NCBI RefSeq assembly: GCF_002776525.5
Contig: NC_045446.1
Span: 63,787,829 to 63,851,828, forward strand
Reading direction: 5' to 3'
Source of the DNA: Piliocolobus tephrosceles
Taxonomy: Eukaryota > Chordata > Mammalia > Primates > Cercopithecidae
Length of the DNA stretch: 64,000 bases
Part shown: piece by piece, positions 10,601 to 19,179 of the stretch
Layout of the letters: every line of letters begins with the position of its first letter
Position numbering within the stretch: the first letter of the stretch is position 1
Notes under the pieces: model-generated
Databases searched by the model: none
What the model was told of the DNA's origin: nothing
The model's input: the letters and a program-made list of their open reading frames with translations, nothing else
Program-made: the position numbers and the translations under genes

Positions 10601-13600
10601 TCAACTCTGAGCTCTTCTTACACCGTGGTGCTCAGTGTGGCTATGTATCAGGATTGCTTAGGAACTTACAAGCACTAACAACAAGTTCTACCTCTGGATG
10701 TTCTAATCTGGCATGGGGCCTAGGCCTAGGAAACCTGTAGTTTAAACCTGTCTCCTGGCCGGGCCCGGTGGCTGACGCCTGTGATCCCAGCATTTTGGGA
10801 GGCTAAGGTGGGCGGATCACTTGAGATCAGGAGTTTGAGACCAGCCTAGCCAACATGGTGAAATTCTGTCACTACTAAAAGTACAAAAATTAGTAAGATG
10901 TGGTGGTGGGTGCCTGTAATCCCAGATACTCTGGAGGCTGAGGCAGGAGAATGGCTTGAACTCAAGAGGTGGAGGTGGTTGCAGTGAGCCAAGATTGCCC
11001 CACTACACAACTGCACTCCAGCCTGGGCAACAGAGCAAGACTCCGTCTCAAAAAAAAAAAAAAAAGTCTCCTGATGACTCTGATATGCAGAATCACTAAG
11101 CCTAGAAGTGCTTGGGCCACCAAGTTGTATAGGTGTGGCACTGTTAGATCCTCAGAGGCTTGGAGAGGTTACCTAACTTGATCAAGATCACTCAACTCAT
11201 CAGTGGCAGGTCTGGGACTCCCAGCCCATCGTTCTGAGGTATTCTCCATGCCCAAACTAGAATACAAGTTTGTTTAAAGTGGGGAAGCCAAAAACTAGGA
11301 TTTAACGGACTGTAAACCTAATAACACAGCAGCTCAGCTAAGGGGAGTCATTTGCATGCGACCCCCTGATTGGTCAACACTGGTTGTACCCACAAAGTAG
11401 CTGGGCCTCTGGAGAGGGAGAGGCAGGTTCAAACCCTCAGGTTCTTCCCATGGGTCTCTGGGCTGTCCCTACTTGTTGCCAGGTGACTTACAGGAGTTTA
11501 CTTCTGGGCCTCCCAGACCTGGAGAGTAAAAACAGGTGCCCTAGAGGGACATGGGGTGCTCCACCCTCTCCAGGGCCTCCCAAGGCCACTGGCTTACTGC
11601 GTAGCAGCAGGGCAAGGTGGAGGCTCTGGATCTCAGCTTCCCCACCAATAAAATTAGACCTGAGTGCTTAAATCCCTCTAGCCCCTTTTGGGCCTGGAGC
11701 CCGGATCCTGGCACTGCCTACCAGAAATCCGTATTGGATCACTGATGGGGAGGGAGCACCGGAGAGTTCACTGACCTACAGCATTGCTTGTCTGAGCCTC
11801 TTGCATTGTCTTGGGACTATTTGTTTTCCCTGACTTGAAACTGAACTCAGAGTTGGGCAACCTTAGTTCCAGTCTGGCCCTGTATTTGATTTACTGGAAT
11901 GAGTTCAATAAATATTAGGTACCTGCCACATTCTAGTCAGATCTGATTAGACCCAGTCTCGGTCCTCACAGGCGTCTCCAGATATGATGGGAGAGACACA
12001 GGGACACAACGGGAAGACAGCATGATCGGTGCTGTAATGCAGGGACATCCAAGGGCTGTGGGTATCCAGATGAGATCCCAGCAGAACCTGAGGTTCAGGG
12101 AGAGTGATAATTGAGTTGAATCTGAAAGACAGCTTGGGTAGTTGAATGAGGTGAGAAGCGCATCCCCATCAAAGGAAAATGGCATGGAGACTTGAAATCA
12201 CAAGGTGTGCTTGGAGACCTTCCCCTTACCACCAAACTTCTTGAAAGAGATGTCATGACATGGGGATTGCATCCTTCACCTCTCAGCCTTTCTTCAACTC
12301 TCCATAACTTGGCTTTTCCTACTTAGCAACTCCTCTGAAAAGTTTTTCAAGGTCACTCAACTTCGAAGTTGCTAAAAACCAGTGGCCTATTCTCTTGGAA
12401 TTGACCAAAAGAATGGACAGAAGAACATATTTAGAAGATAAAATCACGAGAACTGATGGCTGTTGTGTGGAAAGTGAATGTGTGAAGACAAGACAAGGGC
12501 AACAACCTGCTTTCTTTCCTTCTTTCTCCTTTTTTTTTTTTTTTTTTGAGATAGGATCTCCCTCTGTTGCCCAGGCTGGAGTGCAGTGGTGCAAACACTG
12601 CTCACTGCAGCCTCTATCTCCTGGGCTCAAAGGAGCCTTCTGCCTCAGTTTCCCAAATAGCTGGGTCCATGGGTATGCATCACCACACTCAGCAAATTTT
12701 TTAATTTTTGGTAGAGCCATGTGTTTGCAATGTTGCCCAGACTGGTCTTGAACTCCTGCATTCAAGCAATCCTCCCACCTCAGCCTCCCAAAGTGCTGGG
12801 ATTACAGGCGTGAGCCACTGTGCCTAGCCTTTCTTGATTTGAGTGCATGGTGATGGCATGTATTGAGAGAAGCATTTATGGGGCTGGGTACTTTGGGAGG
12901 CTGAGGCAGGCAGATCACCTGAGGTCAGGAGTTCAAGACCAGCCTGGCCAACATGGTGAAACCCTGTCTCTACTAAAAATACAAAAACAATTAGCCAGTC
13001 ATGGTGGCAGGAACTTGTAATCTCAGTTACCTGGGAGGCTGAAGCAGGAGAATTGCTTGAATCCAGGAGGTAGAGGTTGCAGTGAGCTGATACAGTGTCA
13101 TTGCACTCCAGCCTAGACAACAAGAATGAAACTCTGTCTCAGAAAAAAAAAAAGAAAAATGGATTTATGGGAAGAGAAACAGTTTTAGCGGATGGAGAAA
13201 TGCTGCAATCACCTTGAGATGAGTGGAGTCTGAGACATCTGGACTTCTAAGGGGAGCTGGACTGTTCAGGTGTGAATCCCAGTTAGAGAGAGACACAGGG
13301 TGGAGGGAGGCTAAGTGGAAAGATCCAGAAGAGAAGGGGATCCTGACCCCTCTCCAGGTCTGCTCCCCCATGGGTAAAATGAGGGGTTTGGAGCTTCCAT
13401 TTAATTTAGCACATAGTTCTTGGTTCCTGATATGCACTAGGCCCTGCTGGTGACACAAACAAATCAGAGTCCTTGCCTATAAGCAGCTCACATTTGGGCT
13501 GCAAGAAAGGCCGGGAGAAAGGATAGCAACAAGAGGCACAAGCAAGATCCAGAGAATTCAGGGAAAAAAAAAAAAAAAATCATTCTTCCTGAGAGCAGGA

Positions 13601-15555
13601 GAGTTTCCTGGAGTGGAGTGGGTGACCGTTGAGCTAGGCTTTGAAGGGTTGGCAGAAATCTAATGGGAGAGAGGGGAGGACAGGGAGTGCATTCCAGAGA
13701 GAACACTGACCATTCTCTGAGCCTCAGTCCCCAACCCTATAGTCATGTGGAGCTAATACCTGCTTTAAGGATTAGAGGCGATAACACATTTGATTACTTC
13801 CCTCAGGACCTGGTACATAGTAGGTGCTCAATAATCGTTACAGTCTAGTGCAGCCTAACAATTTTGGGTCAGTGATGGACCACATATACGATGGTGGTTC
13901 CATAAGATTGTAATGGAGCTGAAAATTTCCTATCACCTAGTGATGTTGTAGCCATCATAATGTCATAGGGCAATGGATTACATTCTCTACATTTATATAT
14001 GATTAGTTAGATAACAAATACTTACCAATGTGTTACACTTGCCTACAGTATTCAGGGCAGTAGCCTGCTGAACAGGTTTGTAGGCTAGGAGCAATAGGAT
14101 ATACCACATACTTTAGGTGTGTGCCATCTAGGTTTGTGTAAGTACACTCTATGATATTCACATACTAAAATTGCCTAAGGACACATTTCTTAGACTGTAT
14201 GCCTGTTATTTAAAAGATGCATAACTGTATTTTAGTTACTTCCCATCCCTATCCTTCCTTTCCCTTGCTTCCTCCCCAACCCCTGTTTATTTCCTGGGTT
14301 GGGGCTTAGCCGTGTTCCCCTCCTTGTGACTAGTAGAACTGGGTCTTTCCAAGTGGCATCATTATAGAGCTGCTAGCGAATATTAGACTATCTATGAGGA
14401 GAAGTTGGGAGCCATAGAGAATTTTTTGAGCTAGATGGGAGGCCAGAGTAGGAGAATGGGCGTCACTGGGAGCTGGATGTAGGGCGGAAGTTTTAGAGGA
14501 CAAGGACTGTGGACCTTGTGGGGAAGGCAGGGCCTTTCTCCAATAGCTTGCTAGTGGCTGGAGGCCCGTTTCTAAACTTGGGGAGGCGGCTCCATGCATC
14601 CCAGAGAGGCCTGAGCCAGGCGTGTGGGTAGGGGACCAAACCCAGGCCAGGGAGTTCCTGGGCATCTGACGTGGCTGGATTCCCCAGGTGCGTGTCTACA
14701 GCCCGTACCAAGACTACTACGAGGTGGTGCCCCCCAACGCACACGAAGCCACGTATGTCCGCAGCTACTACGGACCGCCCTACGCAGGTAAGTCTCCAGC
14801 GTGCCCCGGGGCTTGCCTTGATCCCGCGCCGATTCAGCGCTGTGCCCAGCCCACGGTCCGTCAGTTTTGGACCAGGCTTCATCCTTTTAGCGTGCACGGA
14901 TTTTCTCAGGTAGAACCCTCCACAAGCCCCTCTCCATCCTGAGACTGGGAGAGCCCTGGGACCAGTGTTGGTCCCGGGCTGACCTCACCCCTCCAGACTG
15001 GCTTCCCAGCCCTGCGGTCGGCAATACCCATTCCTGAGCCGGTAGCGGCCCCTGGTGGCTACTGCGGGAACGGCTGCCTCCTCCCCGCTCTGGGGCCTGG
15101 CGGTTGGGAACGCCTGGCGGTTGGGAACCGTTAGGTGCCTGGTGGTTGTGCTTAGCGATCTCAGGGTTTCTTCGCTGCTCCGCCCTAGCGTGCCGTAGTG
15201 GACCCGTAGGTTCCGGGACATCCGCAGCAGATCCAAGGCCTGGGAGCCGTGGGGTGGAGCTCTTCCTGCGTCTAGATCTGTTTCTTTGACTGGGGAGCAG
15301 AAGAGTGGGCTCGGCGCCTTACACTGACTGGGTTGGGCTGGAGTGATGCAGGAAGGGTACGAAGATCACTCTACTCCATCCTAAGTCGCTGACCCTCTTG
15401 GGCTGTCTCACTCTGCAGGCCCCGGCGTGACGCACGTGATAGTGCGGGAGGATCCCTGCTACAGCACCGGCGCCCCTCTGGCCATGGGCATGCTTGCAGG
15501 AGCCGCCACTGGGGCGGCGCTTGGCTCGCTCATGTGGTCGCCCTGCTGGTTCTGA
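591..15555 (+). CDS. PLEKHB1: PLEKHB1 (evectin-1, PHR1), pleckstrin homology domain protein, 8 coding exons
   Basis: Joining 591-608, 2959-3034, 3921-4073, 5703-5805, 6891-6930, 9693-9797, 14688-14787 and 15419-15555 gives 732 nt: 243 residues plus TGA, with no frameshift or internal stop and with GT/AG at every intron. The PH domain spans about residues 20-128 and begins at MALVRGGWLWRQ; the tryptophan expected in its last helix is in ALAWKTALLEA. A basic, cysteine-containing segment (131-165) and a Tyr/Pro-rich stretch follow. The last ~27 residues are Gly/Ala-rich and hydrophobic, ending WSPCWF, as expected for a C-terminal membrane anchor. The family is known from retina and brain, binds rhodopsin and G-protein beta-gamma, and sits on post-Golgi membranes. 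Recalled human differences are Ile for Val at residue 7 and Arg for Lys in the AETRDDA stretch. The conserved sequence and splice phases make identification near certain. Confidence 0.96.
1486..1504 (+). promoter_or_regulatory. ZNF143/Staf-type promoter motif
   Basis: The 19 bases ACTACAAGTCCCAGCATGC match the extended ACTACAANTCCCAGCATGC motif bound by ZNF143 (with THAP11/HCFC1) at CpG promoters. It stands directly upstream of the CpG-rich block at 1540-1720, in PLEKHB1 intron 1. Confidence 0.75.
1540..1720 (+). promoter_or_regulatory. PLEKHB1: CpG-rich block, candidate alternative PLEKHB1 promoter or first exon
   Basis: High G+C and frequent CpG (GGCGGGGCCCGGG, CCCGGGCGCAC, GCGCAGGCGCAGCGG) contrast with the flanks. 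GCGCAGGCGCAGC resembles an NRF1 site. AACAG|GTGTAG at about 1709 and GACAAG|GTGGGT at about 1720 could be donors of a noncoding exon spliced to 2959, which would lead to Met20. Confidence 0.5.
1965..2075 (+). mobile_element. MIR SINE fragment
   Basis: A degraded MIR core with the pattern ATGAGTCATTTGCCGACC, CTCAGCTTGTCCATCTGTAA and a purine-rich end. Confidence 0.5.
2083..2215 (-). mobile_element. MER5-type hAT-Charlie remnant
   Basis: Diverged match to the MER5A/B core: CAAACTTAGCTGTACATTGG, ATCATCTGAGGATC, then ACATTCTGATTTAATTG. MER5 copies are short non-autonomous DNA transposons. Confidence 0.6.
2235..2400 (+). mobile_element. MIR SINE
   Basis: Better preserved MIR: TGTGAGTCTGGGCTCCATTG, CTTACTGATCAAGTGGCCC, CGTTTCCCCATCTCTGAAAT, then AGGCTTAAATGAGATAATGG. 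Confidence 0.65.
2564..2603 (-). pseudogene. tRNA-Lys 5'-half fragment
   Basis: On the - strand GGCTAGCTCAGTCGGTGGAG and then CATGAGACTCTTAA match the D arm and anticodon stem-loop (anticodon CTT) of tRNA-Lys(CTT) with one mismatch over about 34 bases. The acceptor 5' strand is altered and homology stops right after the anticodon loop, so there is no T arm or 3' half. It is not a functional tRNA gene. Confidence 0.7.
2640..2740 (-). mobile_element. MIR SINE fragment (antisense)
   Basis: Shows AGGGAGGAGGGACGTGGCC, CAAAGTTATGAAGCTGAGGC, TGGAATCCAGGCTCCTG, the reverse of a MIR end. Confidence 0.45.
2959..3034 (+). CDS. PLEKHB1: PLEKHB1 coding exon 2 (residues 7-31), start of PH domain
   Basis: The acceptor TCTGACAG precedes the exon and the donor GTGAGT follows it. 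It encodes IPPDSALESPFEEMALVRGG and then WLWRQ, with the first base of Ser32. Codon 20 (2998-3000) is an internal ATG that would start a 224-residue form keeping the whole PH domain. Confidence 0.95.
3150..3540 (+). mobile_element. L2 LINE 3' end
   Basis: L2-like order: CTCTTCCCTCTGCCTGAAGG, the pair CCCATC and GAGGAGACTTCTCTGGC, GTCTTTATCTGTG, then TGTGAGCTCCTCAAGGACAG and a CTGTGT-TCC end, part of it tandemly duplicated. Confidence 0.6.
3442..3535 (+). repeat. tandem duplication, 47-bp unit, two copies
   Basis: GGGCTGGGTTTGACCCTCTG followed by TGTNTCCACAGTCCCC occurs twice with a 47-bp offset and a few mismatches, inside the L2 3' end in PLEKHB1 intron 2. Confidence 0.85.
3921..4073 (+). 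CDS. PLEKHB1: PLEKHB1 coding exon 3, core of the PH domain
   Basis: The acceptor ATTGTACAG and donor GTGAGC bound 153 nt. They encode SSILRRWKRNWFALW, LGYYHD and IHFNVRDIKIG, the first PH-domain strands with the basic RRWKR loop expected to face phosphoinositides. The last base starts the Asp codon completed in the next exon. Confidence 0.96.
4248..4382 (+). mobile_element. Alu left half interrupted by a younger Alu
   Basis: Starts GGCTGTGTGTGGTGGCTCAT and runs to an A-run at 4370, where the AluY starts. A right-arm piece resumes at about 4654 after the gap. Confidence 0.8.
4385..4522 (+). mobile_element. AluY left part, cut by assembly gap
   Basis: GGCCGGGCGTGGTGGCTCAA and AAAAACTAGCC are young Old World monkey features. 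The remainder of the element lies in the N run. Confidence 0.85.
4523..4622. other. assembly gap, 100 N
   Basis: Exactly 100 N, a placeholder of unknown true size, between an AluY and a 30-base A-run. It falls in PLEKHB1 intron 3 and hides no exon, since exons 3 and 4 join in frame. Confidence 0.99.
4654..5023 (+). mobile_element. Alu right-arm remnant followed by an AluJ
   Basis: 4654-4742 is the remaining right arm of the split Alu (GGGGAGGCTGAGGCAGGAGA, AATTGCTTGAGCCCAGG). 4743-5023 is a diverged second Alu ending in an A-run. Confidence 0.75.
5189..5468 (-). mobile_element. AluY, full length but without an A-tail
   Basis: Near-consensus antisense AluY from GAGACGGAGTCTTGCTCTGT to GAGCCACCGCGCCCGGCC. 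The usual T-run before GAGACGG is missing (CCTCCACC instead), and I see no flanking direct repeat. Confidence 0.85.
5703..5805 (+). CDS. PLEKHB1: PLEKHB1 coding exon 4, PH domain second half
   Basis: The acceptor CTGCTTCCAG precedes the exon and the donor GTGAGT follows. It encodes VQPPEGRSRDGLLTVNLREG and then GRLHLCAETRDDA, the later PH strands, and ends two bases into a Leu codon. Confidence 0.96.
6610..6700 (-). mobile_element. MIR fragment
   Basis: TAGATGAGGAAACTGGAACT is the typical MIR motif read from the A-rich side. The rest of intron 4 (5806-6890) shows nothing I can name. Confidence 0.45.
6891..6930 (+). CDS. PLEKHB1: PLEKHB1 coding exon 5, PH C-terminal helix
   Basis: This 40-nt exon follows TGCTTTGCAG and is followed by GTGAGT. 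It completes Leu117 and encodes AWKTALLEANSTP. It ends on a whole codon, so the next exon can be skipped without a frameshift. Confidence 0.95.
7170..7300 (-). mobile_element. MIR SINE
   Basis: CAACTATTGTGTGCCAGGTG, CTCCTCACAACAGTCCTGTG, then CAGATGATAAGACTGAAGC follow the antisense MIR order. Confidence 0.6.
7300..8095 (+). repeat. old mammalian interspersed repeat, family not determined
   Basis: A recognisable ancient repeat layout: TTTACTGAGCTGCTACTATG, ATTCCAGGCAGAGGGATCAG, CATGTGCAAATGCTGAGAGG, CTTGTGGGCTGTATGAAGGA, AGGGAGCCATGACAAG, GATGGCATGATCAGATCAGG. The same kind of sequence recurs near 8690-8900 and 17600-18110. Confidence 0.45.
8305..8515 (-). mobile_element. MIR SINE
   Basis: Well preserved antisense MIR: GAGCGCCAGGCATTGTGCTA, CAACAACCCTGGCAGGGCAG, CCCATTTTACAGATAAGGAA, ACCAAGGTTCAGAGACGGG. 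Confidence 0.7.
8578..8630 (+). repeat. degenerate GT/GCAC simple repeat
   Basis: Alternating purine-pyrimidine run built from GTGTGCAC-like units; low complexity, possibly Z-DNA-prone. Confidence 0.6.
9693..9797 (+). CDS. PLEKHB1: PLEKHB1 coding exon 6, 35-codon cassette after the PH domain
   Basis: Exactly 105 nt lie between the acceptor TTGAGCAG and the donor GTAAGT. The segment is basic and cysteine-containing (APAGATVPPRSRRVCSKVRC, then VTRSWSPCKVERRIW). Both edges are phase 0, so skipping removes 35 residues cleanly. A 208-residue PLEKHB1 form is known and would match that skip. Confidence 0.93.
9815..10560 (+). mobile_element. L2 LINE fragments
   Basis: Follows L2 order: GATCCATGGCTCCCTATCAG, CTTCGCACATGCTGTTCCCT, TAAGGCTCACCTCAGAGGCT, CTAGAACTTCCTCCAAGGCA, then a second tail piece CCTGAATGTTTCTTGAAGGC, CCAGTGCTCAGCACAGGGCC. 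It begins 18 bp after exon 6. Confidence 0.65.
10628..11120 (-). mobile_element. MER5-type hAT element split by AluS
   Basis: 10628-10757 and 11067-11120 form one diverged MER5 (ATCAGGATTGCTTAGGAAC, CTACCTCTGGATGTTCTAAT, then CTGATATGCAGAATCACTAAG). GTCTCCTG repeats on both sides of the inserted Alu. Confidence 0.6.
10758..11066 (+). mobile_element. AluS
   Basis: Complete dimer from GGCCGGGCCCGGTGGCTGAC to a 15-base A-tail, with target duplication GTCTCCTG in the older MER5. Confidence 0.9.
12529..12828 (-). mobile_element. antisense AluJ/S
   Basis: T-run at 12529-12547, GAGATAGGATCTCCCTCTGT, ending GAGCCACTGTGCCTAGCC. In PLEKHB1 intron 6; forms an inverted pair with 12880-13155. Confidence 0.9.
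12880..13155 (+). mobile_element. AluS with internal deletion in the left arm
   Basis: GGGCTGGGT is followed directly by ACTTTGGGAGG, so about 30 bases of the usual GGTGGCTCACGCCTG region are missing. Confidence 0.9.
13700..13840 (+). mobile_element. MIR SINE fragment
   Basis: GAGCCTCAGTCCCCAACC, TGGAGCTAATACCTGCTTTA, GGACCTGGTACATAGTAGGT, GCTCAATAATCG. Confidence 0.6.
13841..14227. mobile_element. Tigger-family DNA transposon (MER8/Tigger3-like), non-autonomous
   Basis: Begins CAGTCTAGTGCAGCCTAAC and ends AGATGCATAACTG, flanked by TA on both sides as for Tc1/mariner insertions. Internal matches include ATACGATGGTGGTTCCATAA and TTTGTGTAAGTACACTCTAT. No transposase coding is present. Family name from memory. 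Confidence 0.7.
14688..14787 (+). CDS. PLEKHB1: PLEKHB1 coding exon 7, Tyr/Pro-rich segment
   Basis: The acceptor ATTCCCCAG precedes GTG CGT and the donor GTAAGT follows. It encodes VRVYSPYQDYYEVVPPNAHE, then ATYVRSYYGPPYA. The cluster of tyrosines lies between the PH domain and the tail; the sequence does not show what they do. Confidence 0.95.
15095..15128 (+). repeat. 17-bp perfect tandem duplication in PLEKHB1 intron 7
   Basis: GCCTGGCGGTTGGGAAC occurs twice without mismatch. A degenerate third copy, GCCTGGTGGTTG, starts near 15136. Confidence 0.9.
15419..15555 (+). CDS. PLEKHB1: PLEKHB1 coding exon 8, C-terminal hydrophobic tail and stop
   Basis: The acceptor CTCTGCAG is followed by 44 whole codons and TGA at 15553-15555. 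The final residues APLAMGMLAGAATGAALGSL and MWSPCWF form a Gly/Ala-rich hydrophobic stretch suited to tail anchoring. Confidence 0.96.
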
Positions 15556-16215
15556 GCCCTGGGACCTGCAGCACTGGCCCCTGCGCTTGGACTGCTAGAC
15601 TCTTCTTCCTCCTGGACCCCGCTCTCTACCATCCAAGCCCTGTCCCACTTTGGCCTTCTCCTCTCCATTAGCTCCTTCCGGGTTTGGACCGTTCCCCCCA
15701 CTCCCTATCCTCACTCCCCACATGGGAAGAAGCTATCATCCCAGGTACAAATGTCGCTTGAAGTCTTCACATCTACTGCCAGACACCCCCAAATCTGTTA
15801 TAGGCATTTATTGATACATTTCCTCTCAACACACCAGGGCACAGCAAATACGACTTCATTTGGTTTCGAGTTCCGTAGACACGACATGAATCGGGCTCTC
15901 TGCTCTCTCCTCAGGGAGCTCGAGGCCTGGTGGGGAGAACAGGAGTAAACAAGCACTTGACAAAGCTGCAGAGTTATCAGTCCTTTGACAAGGACAGGTG
16001 GGGCAGGGAGCAAGGCAGGTAGGCTGGAAGAACAGTTATTGGCAAGTGTGCAGAGCCGTAAACGTCATGGCATGTCCAAGGAATTAAATGGGAGTTCATT
16101 TGGGCTGGGGTGGAGGCCAGGATCAGACCATGGTGGCTCTTGTAGATAAGGAGCTTCCTGGGTGAAAGGGGAGATGTGAGCGTTCTCTGGAAGGAAGTTT
16201 CATGATTGCATCTAT

Positions 16216-16221
16216 AATAAA
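16216..16221 (+). terminator. PLEKHB1: possible proximal poly(A) signal AATAAA
   Basis: A perfect hexamer in ATAATAAATATATTGCC, followed by TGTTTTGTG. It could give a shorter UTR; use is not shown by sequence. Confidence 0.3.
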
Positions 16222-16732
16222 TATATTGCCTGTTTTGTGAATATTGACATATGCCCATACTCAAAACACCCCTGAGTTAAGTCCCATCCTTCCCACAACC
16301 AGCTTCCTGGCTGGTACCCATGATAACAATTGACCTGAACCTTGGGGCCCTTTGTTGGGGAACAGGTGAGTTCTATTTGAGACTTCTAGCCCCAGAAAGC
16401 TGCCTCCGTCCGGAAATGGCTCTCATACCAGGAGCTCGGCCCCCTTTTTATAGCTGTGACTGTCACCCTCTCAGGCTTTGTGTCATCCTTCATTCTGAGG
16501 GAGATGGCAGTGTTCTTCTCTGGGGCCTGATCCACCTTTACACCAGCCCAGGAAGCCCCATCTGTGCCTGCCCTGAGGTGGCCCAGCAGTCTCCCGCTTT
16601 GGTCCCCTTCCAGTCTCTTCCCTTTTTCTATCCCAATCACCAATAGAAATGCTAACAACCCTGCCTGGTAGCCAGACTAGCCCACTAAAGCTCCCTGTAA
16701 ATGGGGGCTCCATTAGTTCTGCTGCAGAGACT

Positions 16733-16738
16733 AATAAA
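16733..16738 (+). terminator. PLEKHB1: PLEKHB1 distal poly(A) signal AATAAA
   Basis: The hexamer is followed at 10-35 bases by GATTTGGTTGGCTTTAGCAG and more T/G-rich sequence, as at a cleavage site. Confidence 0.6.
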
Positions 16739-16819
16739 GATTTGGTTGGCTTTAGCAGTGACTGTGGCTTGCTTTGTTCCCCTAGAAGGCCCTGTTTCCC
16801 TCTCTGTGACCCAGCAGCT

Positions 16820-16965
16820 ACTAGTGCCTTATCTGGTCTAGTGAAAAGAGTGCGGATTCTGAGATCAGGTGGAACTGATGACAGCATGTTAGCTGAGTCA
16901 TTTGGGGCAAGTCACTTAACCTTTCTGGATTTTGTTTCCCCTACACTTAAGGTAGCTGGTTGCAG
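16820..16965 (+). mobile_element. MIR SINE
   Basis: AGAGTGCGGATTCTGAGATC, TTTGGGGCAAGTCACTTAAC, CTTTCTGGATTTTG, just downstream of the PLEKHB1 poly(A) signal. Confidence 0.65.
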
Positions 16966-18290
16966 TTGACCATTCCTGAGGGCTCAAGAGGAGGGACTGC
17001 CTTGGAGTCTCTGTTGTCTGAGCTGATGGATGATCCAAGCCAGGTCCTGCCTGCTTTCTGAGAATCCTGTTCATGTTGGGGTCTTTTCCAGTAGGTTCCC
17101 ATCCTTCTAGAGTTGAATCAATGAATTGTTCTCATAGAAAACCAGGTGGCCAGGGAAGGAAACACCACCATCCTGCATCAGGCCTCTTGGGGCTGTAAGA
17201 TAGAAACTCCGTGCTCAAACTGATTTAAGCCAAAGGGAAAAGGTTGAGCCACATAACTGAGAAGTCCAAAAGCTGTGTGATCCAGGGGCTTAAACAGTGT
17301 CACTTAGACTTTGCTTCATTTCCATCTTTACACCTGCGGAGCTGGCTCATTTGGAAGCTGCAGTGATGGTCAGCAGCTCCAGGCTAATGCCCTCTTGAGT
17401 TCAAGTGCAGCCAAGAGAATTTCTCTTCCTCTAACAGTATGACTGAAAGTCCTGAGCCTGGTGGACATCAGTCTAAATTGGGTCCTGTGGCCATCCCTGC
17501 ATCAACCCCAGTGGTCTGGAAACGGATGGTCTAAAATAACAGGGCTTACAGCGGGGGTGGGATGGTGTCCCAGAGGAAATTTAGGGCACTGTTCCCAGAA
17601 GTAGGATGAATAGATGAAAGCTGGTTGGCAAAAATATCAGGAATCCACCTCAGCCACAGTTCCAGAGACACCAACTTAGAGGTAAGACATACATAAAAAC
17701 AGCAATGATTGAATGAGGTTACAGAGGAACGTGGTGCAGTTGGAGTTCTGAAGAGTAGGCATGCAACTCTGCCAAGGGAACTAGGGAAAGATTTGGGACA
17801 GGAAGTGGAAATTTAGTCTGAACCTTGAAAAATGAGTAGGAGTTTGCCAATCTGAAAAAAGTGGGTGAGCTTTCCACACAGAACAAATGGAAGAAATGGT
17901 ATGAGCAAAGGCGTTAGAGGTTGAGAGCATCATGAAGTTCAGGAACCAGTCTCATGCTATATAGCAGGTTGCATGGTGAGAGGTGGTGAATGAGGTCAAA
18001 CTATAAAGAACCTCTTGGGCCAGGCTACTGAACACAGGGCATAGGTCCAGTATGTGGCACCAGCTTAAGGACAAGCATAGATGCAAGAAGGAGCCTCTTG
18101 AGAAGACCAAGGTCTGTTAGCATTTGTGCAGTCAGAGGTTACATACCCTGGGTGTCCTAAGGCCTGTACTGTGTTCGGGGGACTCAGCAGTGCATCAGAC
18201 CCACTGCATGCTTTGGAACCTCAGCCTTAATTTTTTCTTTTGTTTTGCTCCCCTCCCCTCCCGTCCCCACAGCCTTAATGTTTTCTGTTT
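16966..18290. other. intergenic, no gene recognised
   Basis: No coding, RNA or recent repeat signal. 17740-18110 resembles the old interspersed repeat described at 7300 (CTGAACCTTGAAAAATGAG, GAACAAATGGAAGAAATGG). Confidence 0.5.
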
Positions 18291-18294
18291 TTGT

Positions 18295-18377
18295 CTTTCC
18301 TCCCTTCCCTTCCCCTCCCTCCCTCCCTCCTTCCCTCCATTCCTTCCTTCCTTCCTTCCTTCCTTCCTTCCTTCCTT
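18295..18377 (+). repeat. (TTCC)n / polypyrimidine microsatellite
   Basis: Interrupted CCCT/TTCC units become a pure TTCC run at about 18340-18377. The whole strand is C/T only. Confidence 0.95.
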
Positions 18378-18729
18378 GGCAGCACTGGCAAGTGGGGAGA
18401 GAGAACAGAGTTTGATCTGTAACTGACCGAATAGTCAATTGAGATAACTCCCTACCTTCAGCCCAGCCTCAGCCTTAATTTTCTCCCAGATAGACCCAGT
18501 TACCCTGTCAGTCCTTTAGTGGCATCCCCATTACGCCATCTCATTAGAGGGTGTCCTGCATGCCCCTGCAGGGACATCTCTGAGTTTGGCTCTGGGAATG
18601 ACCTCTCCGGCACAGCCTCAGGACTTTTAGAGATCAATATGTAGGAACAGCCCAAGCTGTCCAGAGTCCTTTCCCAAGAATATGGGTTAAACAAGGATCA
18701 GGGAGCTGGCTGGGCAGGGCATTTGAGAT

Positions 18730-18935
18730 CAGACAGAGCTGGGGGCATTGCCATTCATTGCCCAAAGCTTCCCCTGCTTTATCTTATAGGTCCTTGCAAC
18801 AACCCCATGGGCCTGGCATTACTATCCCTATTTTACCTACAAAGAAACAGATGCAGAAAAAGAAAGTAGATGTCCAAGTCATGCATGCTGTGTCAGAATC
18901 TGGATTCAAATGCAGGTCACTTGACCTTGTCTACC
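18730..18935 (-). mobile_element. MIR SINE
   Basis: CTTGCAACAACCCCATGGGC, CCTATTTTACCTACAAAG, GTCAGAATCTGGATTCAAAT follow antisense MIR order. Confidence 0.6.
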
Positions 18936-19153
18936 ATAGCACACTGCTTCTGCACTATAAATCCTGTGTGGCTCATTACCTGGCAGGAAAATAATTCCCA
19001 GAGAGGAGGTAAACTGTATAACACAAACATCTCTTCTCTTTTCCTTTAGCAAATGCTTTCCTGAGAGGTTTTGTGGGCAGACAGGGCTGAGAGCTGGGTA
19101 CTGGGAGAGGAATGAGATTTGGGCCCTACATTCAAGGAGTTTGTGCATGTGCC

Positions 19154-19177
19154 TTTGTGTGTGTGTGTGTGTGTGTC
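19154..19177 (+). repeat. (TG)n microsatellite
   Basis: About nine to ten uninterrupted TG units, then CTATCTACC. Confidence 0.9.
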
Positions 19178-19179
19178 TA

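Larger units (their letters stand above)
15556..16755 (+). other. PLEKHB1: PLEKHB1 3' UTR (end inferred)
   Basis: This non-coding stretch follows the stop and contains two AATAAA hexamers, at 16216 and 16733. The distal one sits in a clean 3'-end context with T/G-rich sequence after it, so a UTR of about 1.2 kb is more likely than 0.7 kb. About 15790-16000 looks like an old interspersed repeat. Confidence 0.6.
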
